From Tolumonas auensis DSM 9187 (GTDB lineage: Bacteria > Pseudomonadota > Gammaproteobacteria > Enterobacterales > Aeromonadaceae), in contig NC_012691.1 in assembly GCF_000023065.1 (NCBI RefSeq), positions 3,166,501 to 3,230,500 of the forward strand: 64,000 nt of DNA, in the 5' to 3' direction. The stretch's first letter is position 1. Every line of letters begins with the position of its first letter. Below, in pieces: positions 1 through 8,087 of the stretch. Both the position numbers and the translations under genes were made by a program. The notes beneath the pieces are model-generated. The model saw only the letters and a program-made list of their open reading frames with translations. It searched no databases and was not told the DNA's origin.

Positions 1-1163
1 TGGTGCTCATAAGTACCGATATGTTCCCAGGTATTGCGCTTTTCACCGCCGCCAAAGAACGTGGCAGCAAAATTAAGGTGCAGACCCACCGCCGGTGTCT
101 CGTCAATGACAACGATCCCTTCACGATCAGCCAGACGCATCAGTTCTTCGGAATAAGGATAATGGGCAGTGCGGAATGAGTTGGCACCAATCCAGCGCAT
201 CAGCTGGAAATCCATGACGTTGGCCGCTTCATCGAAACCCCGTCCATGAATGGCGGAATCTTCGTGTTTGCCAAAGCCTTTAAAATAAAAAGGCTGATTA
301 TTAATAAGAAACTGGCCGTTTTTGACCGCAACAGTTCTGACACCGAAGGGCTGTTCATAGGCATCAATAAACACCGCATCCCGGATCAGGACAACACGCA
401 GTGTGTAGAGATACGCATTCCGTGGCTGCCACAAGCGGACATTGTCGATCAGCAGCATCCCGGCCGCCCCTTCCCCGCTGGCAACCACCTGGTTGTTTTC
501 ATCCAGCACGCTGACCTGGATCTGAACCTGTTCACCGGTGTGCTTGATCTGATAATCCACGCGGCCTGTCGTGCCGTCGTAATCGGTGACCACGGTAACA
601 TCGCTGATATAGGTATACGGGGTGGTGTAGATCTTCACCGGACGATGGATACCCGCATAGTTGAAGAAGTCAAAATTAGGGCTGTTACGCACGACCTTGC
701 CCAGTCCGGCAACTTCTTCCTCTTTATAAATACCCACCGGTAACGTCGTTTCATCGACAATATTATTCGCCGCGACGGTGATGCGGTTTTTCCCGCCGCT
801 CAGATAACGGTTAATTTCGGCTTCAAACGGTAAAAAACCCCCTTTATGTTCAGTAACCATTACACCGTTCACGTAGACTTTGGCCATATGTGTCACTGAC
901 CCGAAACGCAACATGATCCGCTGATTGGTTAAATACGTCGGAATGGTAAATTCACGCTCATACCAGACCCAGCCAACATGATTCCGGATTTCACCTGAGA
1001 CACCGATATCATTATAGGAAGCCGGTACGGCCATATTTAACGCATCGCTCAATCCGCTCTCATACCATTTATCTTCAATACCATTTCCATGGTCTAATTT
1101 AAATTTCCACATTCCATTAAGATCAATAACACCACGACTTTCTGTATTAACAGGATATAACAT
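1..1163 (-). CDS. uidA: beta-glucuronidase-like glycoside hydrolase, 3' end beyond window (partial)
   Basis: This gene encodes the N-terminal ~387 residues of a GH2-family beta-glucuronidase, which hydrolyses beta-glucuronides to glucuronate. The frame is open from ATG at 1163 to the window edge. Recognisable family segments are [20 protein letters not shown], the domain junction [16 protein letters not shown] and the TIM-barrel start [17 protein letters not shown]. The catalytic glutamates lie outside the window. It is clearly diverged from the complete copy at 8088-9902 (for example [18 protein letters not shown] against PVENQFRERKSLNGLWQF), so it is a paralogue and not a recent duplicate. 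The start is supported by a GGAG ribosome site. It follows the uidC-like porin on the same strand, separated by a terminator-like hairpin. Confidence 0.9.
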   Translation of the reverse strand, partial: MLYPVNTESRGVIDLNGMWKFKLDHGNGIEDKWYESGLSDALNMAVPASYNDIGVSGEIRNHVGWVWYEREFTIPTYLTNQRIMLRFGSVTHMAKVYVNGVMVTEHKGGFLPFEAEINRYLSGGKNRITVAANNIVDETTLPVGIYKEEEVAGLGKVVRNSPNFDFFNYAGIHRPVKIYTTPYTYISDVTVVTDYDGTTGRVDYQIKHTGEQVQIQVSVLDENNQVVASGEGAAGMLLIDNVRLWQPRNAYLYTLRVVLIRDAVFIDAYEQPFGVRTVAVKNGQFLINNQPFYFKGFGKHEDSAIHGRGFDEAANVMDFQLMRWIGANSFRTAHYPYSEELMRLADREGIVVIDETPAVGLHLNFAATFFGGGEKRNTWEHIGTYEH

Positions 1164-1181
1164 AGTTACAACTCCAATAAT

Positions 1182-1213
1182 AAAAAATCCCGCATTAATA
1201 AATAATGCGGGAT
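1182..1213 (-). terminator. intrinsic terminator or attenuator between porin and uidA-like gene
   Basis: An 11-bp perfect stem (1187-1197 with 1203-1213, core CCCGCATTA) with a 5-base loop is followed on the minus strand by six T residues (1187-1182). It lies between the porin stop and the uidA-like start, so it should end or attenuate porin transcription before the glycosidase. Confidence 0.8.
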
Positions 1214-1239
1214 GGTAATAATTAATTTCTCGCCATTAA

Positions 1240-2529
1240 TCAGAACACGGGAATGTCATAACTTACTTTCAGTTTGACGTCGTAATAATTTAACGTGTCA
1301 CCCAGCGCACTGCCTTCACGGTATTCTTTCGCTTTATTCAGAATCGCCAGTGCTTTCAGGCCTTTTAACGGACCTGAATCCACTGCGTGCATCACCGAGA
1401 AGTTCACCGACTTGCCTTCAATCGCCACGGCTTTGGTGTAGTCTTCATAACCGTCGGTGGTCAGCAGTGCCACACCCAGTGTGGTGGTCGGCAGAATGTT
1501 GTAGTTCACCCCGGCCTGCAGGGATAACATGTCCTGATGGTTACGATCGATACTCAGATCAAACGGGAAAGTATAATCGGTATCCAGACGCAGTGCGTTG
1601 AGCGGCAGCTTATCGCCAGTCTGACCAGCCGATGCAAATAATGTCGTTTTATCAAAGATATAAGAGAGTTTTGCGGTCGCCAGATAGGTATCATCCAGCC
1701 CTTTGACATCGAGAGCATCCTTGGCTGCGCCAATCGTATTGGCATACAGACCTAACGCTTCGGCTTTCATTTTGGCATTACTGCCGGCATCCCAGGTATA
1801 GCTGCCGCGGCCCATATACTGGTTCATGGTGTCTTGCTGATGCTGTGCACCCAGCATTAACTGCAGCGGGCCGGTATCCCAGACTCCGGCCAGGTTATAG
1901 CGCGGTTCTTCTTCTTTGTTGTAGGCATATTCATCGAGCCAGTCGGTATAAAAACCACCGGCATAGGCCTTGGCATACATGGCGTACAGATGCAGCTTAT
2001 CAAAATCACCCTGCCACAAAGCACCTTCCGCCATGCGAGGTACAACGCGTTGTGAAGCGGAGTGAATCAGCGGAACCGGATATTTCAGGCTGCCATAACC
2101 GGCATCGGTACCAAACCGGCCGACTTTAAATTGTGCCCAGCTGGCAAAATCAAATACTGCAGCCGCACCGGCGATATTAAAACTGTCGTGATCATCCAGA
2201 TACCAGCGTGTTGATTTATCCGGATCGGCGCTTAATTTCTGAATGCGGTAGAGATTACTTTCCACGCCAACCACATCGGCAATTTTTCCGGATTTGAAAT
2301 CAAACATAAAACCCTGGGTCCAGGCATCTATTTCCGGCCCGAAAGGCGCTTTGGCACTGGGTTTATCCGCATTACGGTATTCATTCACCAATTTCAGATT
2401 CAGTGAGGAATCGGCAATTAATTTTGACGCGGCTGATTCAGATTTAACTTCCGCCGCGGTTGCCTGTGCCGCCATCAGTGCCAGAGGCAATACACCTAAT
2501 AGCAGAGCTGTTTTTTTCTTATGAGACAT
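1240..2529 (-). CDS. uidC: OprD-family outer-membrane porin, uidC-like
   Basis: The product (429 aa) is a predicted outer-membrane channel of the Opr/OprD porin family, which includes E. coli UidC, a glucuronide-associated porin. A signal peptide (MSHKKKTALLLGVLPLALMA, cleavage near ATA-AEV) is followed by alternating aromatic-rich strands with OprD-like segments such as WAQFKVGRFGTDAGYGSLKY and RYNLAGVWDTGPLQLMLGAQ, and the chain ends in the aromatic residue F. The ORF is open further upstream, but ATG at 2529 is chosen because it starts the signal peptide and has a GAGG site 7 bases before it. It is divergent from uidB and upstream of the uidA-like gene, which supports glucuronide or oligosaccharide uptake. 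The exact substrate is inferred. Confidence 0.85.
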   Translation of the reverse strand: MSHKKKTALLLGVLPLALMAAQATAAEVKSESAASKLIADSSLNLKLVNEYRNADKPSAKAPFGPEIDAWTQGFMFDFKSGKIADVVGVESNLYRIQKLSADPDKSTRWYLDDHDSFNIAGAAAVFDFASWAQFKVGRFGTDAGYGSLKYPVPLIHSASQRVVPRMAEGALWQGDFDKLHLYAMYAKAYAGGFYTDWLDEYAYNKEEEPRYNLAGVWDTGPLQLMLGAQHQQDTMNQYMGRGSYTWDAGSNAKMKAEALGLYANTIGAAKDALDVKGLDDTYLATAKLSYIFDKTTLFASAGQTGDKLPLNALRLDTDYTFPFDLSIDRNHQDMLSLQAGVNYNILPTTTLGVALLTTDGYEDYTKAVAIEGKSVNFSVMHAVDSGPLKGLKALAILNKAKEYREGSALGDTLNYYDVKLKVSYDIPVF

Positions 2530-2846
2530 ATAAACCTCAGTTGTTGTTTTTTGTGAGTGCGCGATATCACAGACATTTCTGATGAGGTTCCGCATCAGAA
2601 ATGTGCATGAATCTTTATTAGAAAAAATATAAAAAATTAACGTTGGAGCCGATTCGTCAGCGACAAACCTCATCCGGAGCCAATGTTGATTTTGTTTTAA
2701 CACACAGGTACAAAATGAGTGCGAAATAAAGATGTCACACGCATTTCATAATGGGGGGATAGAATTTAAGAACGTGAATACGAGTCAAAAATTACCTGTT
2801 ATATCTCTGTACAGTCAATATGCTGACTAAAGACTGTTTATATATT

Positions 2847-2862
2847 TGTGAGCGTGATCATC
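2847..2862. promoter_or_regulatory. possible CRP site
   Basis: TGTGA-N6-TCATC matches the CRP consensus TGTGA-N6-TCACA fully in the left half and at three of five bases in the right half. CRP control of glucuronide genes is known in E. coli; binding here is a prediction. Confidence 0.4.
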
Positions 2863-3095
2863 AAAACCAGGGAAATAACCCTCACTAAAAAATATAATAC
2901 TTTTATTTCTTATTGTACCAAAATTTAACACCAAAAATATTGATTTTTTCAGATTGTAAATCCACGCAGCCCCACAAAAAGATTCAAAGGAAACATAAAT
3001 ACGCCATCTCATGATTCGCTATACAAAAAACGTATTGAGGCTAATAAATATTGAATTGGCAAATATAACGTTAATAAGCGAATTTTAATGTGTGT

Positions 3096-3147
3096 AGAGT
3101 TCAGCGTTTGTTTTTTCCGGGGGGATTCAAAACAAACGCTGAATTCT
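3096..3147 (+). repeat. 19-bp inverted repeat in uidB leader
   Basis: The arms 3096-3114 and 3129-3147 pair at 18 of 19 positions (core TTCAGCGTTTGTTTT) around a G-rich 14-base loop. It ends 74 bases before the uidB start and has no T-tract, so it is not a standard terminator. It could be an operator or an RNA structure in the leader. Confidence 0.75.
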
Positions 3148-3221
3148 AATTAAAAGAATTAAAGAACGTGAAATAAATACCAACACGACAACATACAAAA
3201 TTCAGATCCCGAGAGGTAAAC

Positions 3222-4643
3222 ATGAGTAACGTCCGCCCTTTAACCTGGAGAAACGTCCTTGGCTTCGGCCTCGGTGATGTCGCCAATAACTTTGCGTTCG
3301 CGATGGGTGCACTGTTTCTGCTGAACTACTACACCGATGTCGCCGGTATCAGTGCCGCCGCTGCGGGCACCATGCTGGCCGCCGTACGTATTTACGATGC
3401 GGTGATGGATATCGTGGCCGGCCGTGTTATCGACCGCACGTCCACCCGCTGGGGCCGCTTCCGTCCGTTCCTGATCTGGGGTGCGATTCCGCTGATGTTG
3501 CTGAGTGTGGCGGTATTTTCCGTACCGGCCGGCTGGGATGCGACTGAAAAGCTGATCTACGCCTATGTCACCTATGCCCTGCTGGGTACCGCGTATTCGT
3601 TCGTCAATATTCCTTACGGTTCGCTGGCCACGGTGATGACACAGCAGCCGCGTGAACGTGCCCGTCTCGGCGCTTCCCGTACCATCATGGCGTCGCTGAC
3701 CTTCGTTTTCCTGGCACTGGTGCTGGGCCCGGTAGTGCGCAGTGTTTCCGGTGCCGAGCTGCAGGCGCAGCTGACGCAGTTCACGCTGATCCTGGCCGTC
3801 GCCGGTCTGGTACTGTATTTCCTCTGCTTCAAGAGCACCCGCGAAGTTGTACAACGCGATATTGAAAGCCCGGCGCTGAAAGAAAGCGTGGGCACGCTGT
3901 TTGGCAACCGTCCGCTGATGATGCTGTGTCTGGTGGCACTGTGTGTGCTGATCGGTTACTTCGCCCTGGCGGCTTCTGCCATGTACTACGCCCGTTATGT
4001 GCTGGGTGATGCCAAACTGTTTGTGACCATGATCGTCATCATCTCTCTGGTCGGTACACTGATTGCTGCACCACTGGTACCGGCACTGGTTGGCCGCTTC
4101 GGCAAGAAAAACGCGTTCCTGCTGGGTCTGGGTCTGGGGGCGGCTGGTTTCACCTCGCTGTTCCTGTCACCGACTACCAGCCTTGGCATGATTTACTTCT
4201 CACTGGGCCTGGGTTCTGTCGGCGTGATGATGTCCATGACCGTGATGTGGGCCCTGGAAGCCGATACTGTGGAATACGGCGAATGGAAAACCGGTATCCG
4301 TATCGAAGGGCTGACCTACTCCTTTTTCTCCTTTACCCGCAAATGCGGACAGGCACTGGGGGGTTCAATTCCGGCCTTCCTGCTGGCAGGCAGCGGTTAT
4401 ATCCCGAATGCTGCAACGCAGAGTGAAAACGCCTTACAGGGTATTCAGCAGGCTATCGCGCTGGTTCCGGCTGCTGCTTTCGCCATCGCCTTTATCCTGA
4501 TGCTGTTCTATCCACTGACGGACAAACGTCACGCCGAGCTGGTAAAAGAAATTCAGGAGCGTCGTGCTAACGGTACCGGTAGCGCGAAAGCCACCAGCAA
4601 AGCCGGGGTTTCTGTCGGTCAGGCGGCAACGGAAATTGCCTGA
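3222..4643 (+). CDS. uidB: glucuronide:cation symporter UidB, copy 1
   Basis: The product (473 aa) is an inner-membrane GPH-family sugar:cation symporter that imports beta-glucuronides. It shares long blocks with E. coli UidB, including GDVANNFAFAMGALFLL, YYTDVAG, TRWGRFRPFL, NIPYGSLAT and TVMWALEADTVEYGEW, and has about 12 hydrophobic segments. The C terminus extends about 25 residues past the second copy (6730-8085) with an Ala/Ser/Thr-rich tail. ATG 3222 follows a GAGAGG site. It is divergent from the uidC-like porin and followed by a terminator, so it is probably monocistronic. Confidence 0.93.
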   Translation: MSNVRPLTWRNVLGFGLGDVANNFAFAMGALFLLNYYTDVAGISAAAAGTMLAAVRIYDAVMDIVAGRVIDRTSTRWGRFRPFLIWGAIPLMLLSVAVFSVPAGWDATEKLIYAYVTYALLGTAYSFVNIPYGSLATVMTQQPRERARLGASRTIMASLTFVFLALVLGPVVRSVSGAELQAQLTQFTLILAVAGLVLYFLCFKSTREVVQRDIESPALKESVGTLFGNRPLMMLCLVALCVLIGYFALAASAMYYARYVLGDAKLFVTMIVIISLVGTLIAAPLVPALVGRFGKKNAFLLGLGLGAAGFTSLFLSPTTSLGMIYFSLGLGSVGVMMSMTVMWALEADTVEYGEWKTGIRIEGLTYSFFSFTRKCGQALGGSIPAFLLAGSGYIPNAATQSENALQGIQQAIALVPAAAFAIAFILMLFYPLTDKRHAELVKEIQERRANGTGSAKATSKAGVSVGQAATEIA

Positions 4644-4676
4644 TACCCGCTAAAAAGAAAAAATTCTTCACGCAGC

Positions 4677-4710
4677 GCCCCGATAGGTAGCCATACCATC
4701 GGGGCTTTTT
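4677..4710 (+). terminator. intrinsic terminator of uidB
   Basis: The stem GCCCCGAT (4677-4684) pairs with ATCGGGGC (4698-4705) and is followed by TTTTT. It lies 34 bases after the uidB stop. Confidence 0.85.
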
Positions 4711-4828
4711 ATTGGGCCGTTATTTTACGCCAGACAGATCTGCAACAGCGTGACATTGATTTTTCATTCGTTTATCATCCGCGCTCTTCTTTTATCGTTC
4801 ATCGTTTTTGAGTGGAATGCCTGTATTC

Positions 4829-5194
4829 ATGAAGCGCAACGTTTTTGCCCTGAAAACGCTCTTGCTGATGATGTTGCTGTCCTGGGCTTTCCATGGGCAT
4901 GCGCTGTCCCCACTCACCAATACCGACTTTATTACCCCTGCAGATACTGCTCAGACCGCTAATGATCCCAGATCGTCCAGCGACGATATGAAGAGTACGT
5001 TAGCCGAGTCTCTTACCGAACACTCTCATAATCACCATACGAAAGATCATTGGCATGAATCCTTCTTTATGCCTGATCAAGCTGGTTTTCAGTCACTGGA
5101 ATTACTCGATAAAAAACGAGATCGTTCCCAGTATTTTATTCCTGAAGCCCCTGTATTCCCGCACGACAAACCTCCGCGTGATGTAACTGCTTAA
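4829..5194 (+). CDS. small secreted His-rich protein, function unknown
   Basis: The gene encodes 121 aa if it starts at ATG 4829. ATG 4817 and TTG 4808 are also in frame; 4829 puts the signal peptide (MKRNVFALKTLLLMMLLSWA) at the N terminus. The mature part has a histidine cluster at residues 65-76 (H65, H67, H69, H70, H74, H76), consistent with metal binding in the periplasm. I do not recognise a family. It is the first of three co-directional genes with a HupE/UreJ-type membrane protein and a membrane-anchored protein, 73 bp upstream of the former. A role as a metal-binding accessory to that membrane protein is inference. Confidence 0.7.
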   Translation: MKRNVFALKTLLLMMLLSWAFHGHALSPLTNTDFITPADTAQTANDPRSSSDDMKSTLAESLTEHSHNHHTKDHWHESFFMPDQAGFQSLELLDKKRDRSQYFIPEAPVFPHDKPPRDVTA

Positions 5195-5267
5195 CTGACA
5201 CTGAACTCTTAGCGTCAGGTTTTGGCTCGCTTTTAGCGAAAACTACATTGTTACAACGAGGATAAGC

Positions 5268-5996
5268 ATGATTCAAATGCTGTTATCTGGCTGTTCGTAC
5301 AACATTTCTGTACGAAAATTAAGCCTGTGTCTGCTGTTTGCCTTTATTTTTATGTTCCTGCCAGATGCATTCGCCCATGGTGTTGCAGAAGGCGATAAAG
5401 GTTTTATTCAGGAAAGTAGTGGCGTCATGATCATTCCCTTTATCTACCTTGGCGCAAAGCACATGGTAACGGGCTATGACCATTTACTGTTTCTGTTTGG
5501 CGTTATTTTCTTTCTTTACCGGCTCAAGGATGTCGGGCTCTACGTTTCCCTCTTTGCCCTCGGGCATTCAGTCACGTTGCTGCTGGGCGTACTCACCCAA
5601 ATCAGCATCAACGCCTATATCATCGATGCCATCATTGGACTGTCGGTCGTTTATAAGGCACTGGATAACATCGGGGCATTCCAGCGCTGGTTTGGTTATC
5701 AGCCGAATACCAAAGTGGCCACGCTGCTGTTCGGGCTGATCCACGGTTTTGGTCTGGCAACCAAAATTCTTGATTACGAAATATCTCCGGATGGTCTCGT
5801 CACCAACCTGATTGCGTTCAATGTTGGTGTCGAGTTCGGTCAGTTGATTGCGTTGAGCCTGATCCTCATTCTGATGGGATACTGGCGGAAAACCGCTTCA
5901 TTCTGGCGATTTGCCTACTCAACCAACGTGGTCATGATGAGTGCTGGTTTTCTGCTCATGGCTTATCAAATTACCGGTCTGATTGTCACATCGTAA
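5268..5996 (+). CDS. HupE/UreJ-type membrane protein, putative metal permease
   Basis: The product (242 aa) is a polytopic inner-membrane protein of the HupE/UreJ_2 type. The N terminus looks like a signal sequence ending near residue 36 (DAFA-HG), leaving a histidine at the mature end. The family signature is GAKHMVTGYDHLLFLFG with H65, D71 and H72, followed by ALGHSVTLLL (H100) and GLIHGFGLA. Classical HupE and UreJ proteins are linked to nickel supply for hydrogenase and urease, but no such genes are in this window, so the substrate is open. ATG 5268 follows GAGGAT. It lies between a His-rich secreted protein and a membrane-anchored protein, 12 bp before the latter. Confidence 0.85.
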   Translation: MIQMLLSGCSYNISVRKLSLCLLFAFIFMFLPDAFAHGVAEGDKGFIQESSGVMIIPFIYLGAKHMVTGYDHLLFLFGVIFFLYRLKDVGLYVSLFALGHSVTLLLGVLTQISINAYIIDAIIGLSVVYKALDNIGAFQRWFGYQPNTKVATLLFGLIHGFGLATKILDYEISPDGLVTNLIAFNVGVEFGQLIALSLILILMGYWRKTASFWRFAYSTNVVMMSAGFLLMAYQITGLIVTS

Positions 5997-6008
5997 GGAA
6001 TTATTTTC

Positions 6009-6662
6009 ATGTTTAACTCAAAACAGCCATCGCTCGATGATTTACCAACGCATCAGCAACTGCTGCGTTCTACAGCGCTTGCATTTATCTCTGCTATTTT
6101 CTTATTAGTAACGGTCGTGATGCCCGCTGAGTTTGCGATTGATATTACTGGTGCCGGACGCCTGCTGGGTCTGACTCAGGTGGGGGAAGTGAAAGCGCAG
6201 ATAAAGGCCGAACAGGAGCCGGAAGATGCTCTGAAATCCGGTTCAGAAATAGCTTCATCATCAGAATCAGTACAAGTTGTCCCGGCAACGGTTATTGATA
6301 CGCCGGTTTCCGTTTCAGATAACAGTGCGCTTGCTATCCGCCGTGATCAGCAAGTGATCGAGCTGAAGCCCAACCAGGGTGCTGAAGTGAAAATGCAGAT
6401 GCAAAAAGGCCAGACAGTGAAATATTACTGGACAGCTAACGGCGGTAAAGTGAACTACGATGCTCACGGCGATCCAATCAATGCGCCGAAAGGGTTCTAC
6501 TATGGTTACGGAAAAGGGCGCTCTATTGGCGATGATTCCGGCACTTTAATTGCGGAGTTTGATGGTAAGCATGGTTGGTTCTGGCGTAATCGCTCTGATA
6601 AAACCGTCACCATTACGCTTAAAACACAAGGCGAATACGCAAACATCAAGCGCGTACTCTGA
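6009..6662 (+). CDS. membrane-anchored periplasmic protein ('transmembrane anchor protein' family)
   Basis: The product (217 aa) has a short cytosolic N terminus with the sequence PSLDDLPTHQQLLRST, one membrane helix at about residues 25-45, a Glu/Ser-rich linker (about 58-100) and a C-terminal beta-rich domain containing VKYYWTANGGKVNYDAHGD and FDGKHGWFWRN. From memory this matches a conserved proteobacterial family often named transmembrane anchor protein and found beside HupE/UreJ-like genes; its biochemical function is not known to me. An AAGGAA site precedes ATG 6009, and the 12-bp gap to the HupE-like gene indicates co-transcription. Confidence 0.75.
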   Translation: MFNSKQPSLDDLPTHQQLLRSTALAFISAIFLLVTVVMPAEFAIDITGAGRLLGLTQVGEVKAQIKAEQEPEDALKSGSEIASSSESVQVVPATVIDTPVSVSDNSALAIRRDQQVIELKPNQGAEVKMQMQKGQTVKYYWTANGGKVNYDAHGDPINAPKGFYYGYGKGRSIGDDSGTLIAEFDGKHGWFWRNRSDKTVTITLKTQGEYANIKRVL

Positions 6663-6670
6663 TAGCTACA

Positions 6671-6699
6671 GTGCCAGTCTCATGTTCTGAGGCTGGCAC
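6671..6699 (+). terminator. hairpin after the three-gene cassette
   Basis: An 11-bp stem with one wobble pair (GTGCCAGTCTC with GAGGCTGGCAC) and a 7-base loop lies between convergent genes. The downstream T-content is poor, so termination is likely but not ideal. Confidence 0.5.
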
Positions 6700-6729
6700 C
6701 GTTTGGTGCTTTACCCATGGATTTACCGG

Positions 6730-8085
6730 TTATCTGCGCAGACGCCGATCTTTGATTTCCTGCACCAGTTCCGCATGGCGTTGATCGGTCAGCGGATAAA
6801 ACAGCATCAGAATAAACGCCAGCATAAAGGCAATGGCCGGCACCAGCGCAATGCCCTGCTGAATACTGAGTAACGCACCGGCACTCTGTTCCGCCGCATT
6901 CGGAATATAACCACTGGCCGCCAGCAGGAACGCTGGGATCGAACCGCCCAGTGCCTGACCGCATTTGCGGGTAAAGGAGAAGAAGGAGTAGGTCAGCCCT
7001 TCGATACGGATGCCGGTTTTCCATTCCCCGTATTCCACGGTATCGGCTTCCAGCGCCCACATTACCGTCATCGGGATCATCACCCCCACCGCCGCTACCG
7101 ACAGGGAGAAGAAGATCCAGATCTTGCTGCTGGCCGGCGCAAAATACAGCGACAGAAAGCCCAGCACACCCATGCTGAGCCCGAACAGAAAGGTCTTCTT
7201 CTTGCCAATCCGGCCCACCATCATCGGCACCAGCGGGGCCGAGACCAAGGTACCGAACAGACTGGTGATCACGATAATACTGACGAACTGTTTCGGATCA
7301 CCGAGGACATAGCGGGCGAAATACATCGCCGAGGCACTCATCGAAAAATAGCCAATCAGCACACACAGCGCAATCAGACACAGGATCAGCAGTGGCTGGT
7401 TACTGAACAGGGTGCCGACGCTTTCTTTCAGCGCCGGACGTTCCACATCGCGTTCGACTACTTCGCGGGTGCTACGGAAACAGAAGAAATAAAATCCCAG
7501 CCCCATCACCGCCAGAATCAGCGTGAATTGCGTCAGCCGGGTCTGTAATTCGGCACCAGACACACTGCGCACCACCGGCCCCAGCACCAGCGCCAGAAAC
7601 GAGAAGGTCAGTGCGGCCATGATGGTCCGCGATGCGCCCAGCATGGCACGCTCACGCGGCTGCTGCGTCATCACGGTGGCCAGTGAACCATACGGAATAT
7701 TGACAAAGGAATAGGCGGTACCGAGCAAAGCGTAGGTGACATAGGCATAGATCAGCTTGTCGGTCGCATCCCAGCTGGCCGGCACCGAGAACACCGCGAC
7801 GCTCAGCAGCATCAGTGGCAGGGAGCCCCATAGAAGAAAGGGGCGAAAACGCCCCCAACGAGTTGATGTGCGGTCGATAACACGACCGGCCACGATATCC
7901 ATGACGGCATCGTAGATACGTACCGCGGCCAGCATGGTGCCGGCGGCAGCGGCGCTGATCCCGGCGACATCGGTGTAGTAGTTCAGCAGGAACAATGCGC
8001 CCATTGCGAACGCAAAGTTATTCGCCACATCACCGAGACCGAAACCAATCACGTTTCTCCAGGTTAACGGACGCACCTCGTTCAT
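6730..8085 (-). CDS. uidB: glucuronide:cation symporter UidB, copy 2
   Basis: The product (451 aa) is a second GPH-family glucuronide symporter, very similar to copy 1 (3222-4643) throughout, with the same GDVANNFAFAMGALFLL, NIPYGSLAT and WALEADTVEYGEW blocks but without the C-terminal tail. It starts 2 bp after the stop of uidA and its GGAGG ribosome site overlaps the uidA end, so the two are translated from one mRNA. Having the transporter directly behind the enzyme indicates that this is the main uptake-plus-hydrolysis unit. Confidence 0.93.
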   Translation of the reverse strand: MNEVRPLTWRNVIGFGLGDVANNFAFAMGALFLLNYYTDVAGISAAAAGTMLAAVRIYDAVMDIVAGRVIDRTSTRWGRFRPFLLWGSLPLMLLSVAVFSVPASWDATDKLIYAYVTYALLGTAYSFVNIPYGSLATVMTQQPRERAMLGASRTIMAALTFSFLALVLGPVVRSVSGAELQTRLTQFTLILAVMGLGFYFFCFRSTREVVERDVERPALKESVGTLFSNQPLLILCLIALCVLIGYFSMSASAMYFARYVLGDPKQFVSIIVITSLFGTLVSAPLVPMMVGRIGKKKTFLFGLSMGVLGFLSLYFAPASSKIWIFFSLSVAAVGVMIPMTVMWALEADTVEYGEWKTGIRIEGLTYSFFSFTRKCGQALGGSIPAFLLAASGYIPNAAEQSAGALLSIQQGIALVPAIAFMLAFILMLFYPLTDQRHAELVQEIKDRRLRR

Positions 8086-8087
8086 TT

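Larger units (their letters stand above)
2530..3221. promoter_or_regulatory. AT-rich divergent control region between uidC-like and uidB
   Basis: This 690-bp stretch separates two divergent genes and contains no convincing gene. It is strikingly AT-rich compared with its neighbours and must hold both promoters. Visible elements are a CRP-like site (2847-2862) and a long inverted repeat (3096-3147) in the uidB leader. The open frame at 2827-3012 has no ribosome site and an AT-driven composition and is not considered a gene. Confidence 0.6.

Noticed and set aside
246-743. 165-codon plus-strand frame at the left end
   Set aside because: It is the antisense shadow of the partial uidA-like gene, which is supported by homology across the region.
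2550-2575. TGTGA and TCACA halves in the porin leader, considered as a CRP site
   Set aside because: The spacing is 10 bases, whereas CRP needs 6.
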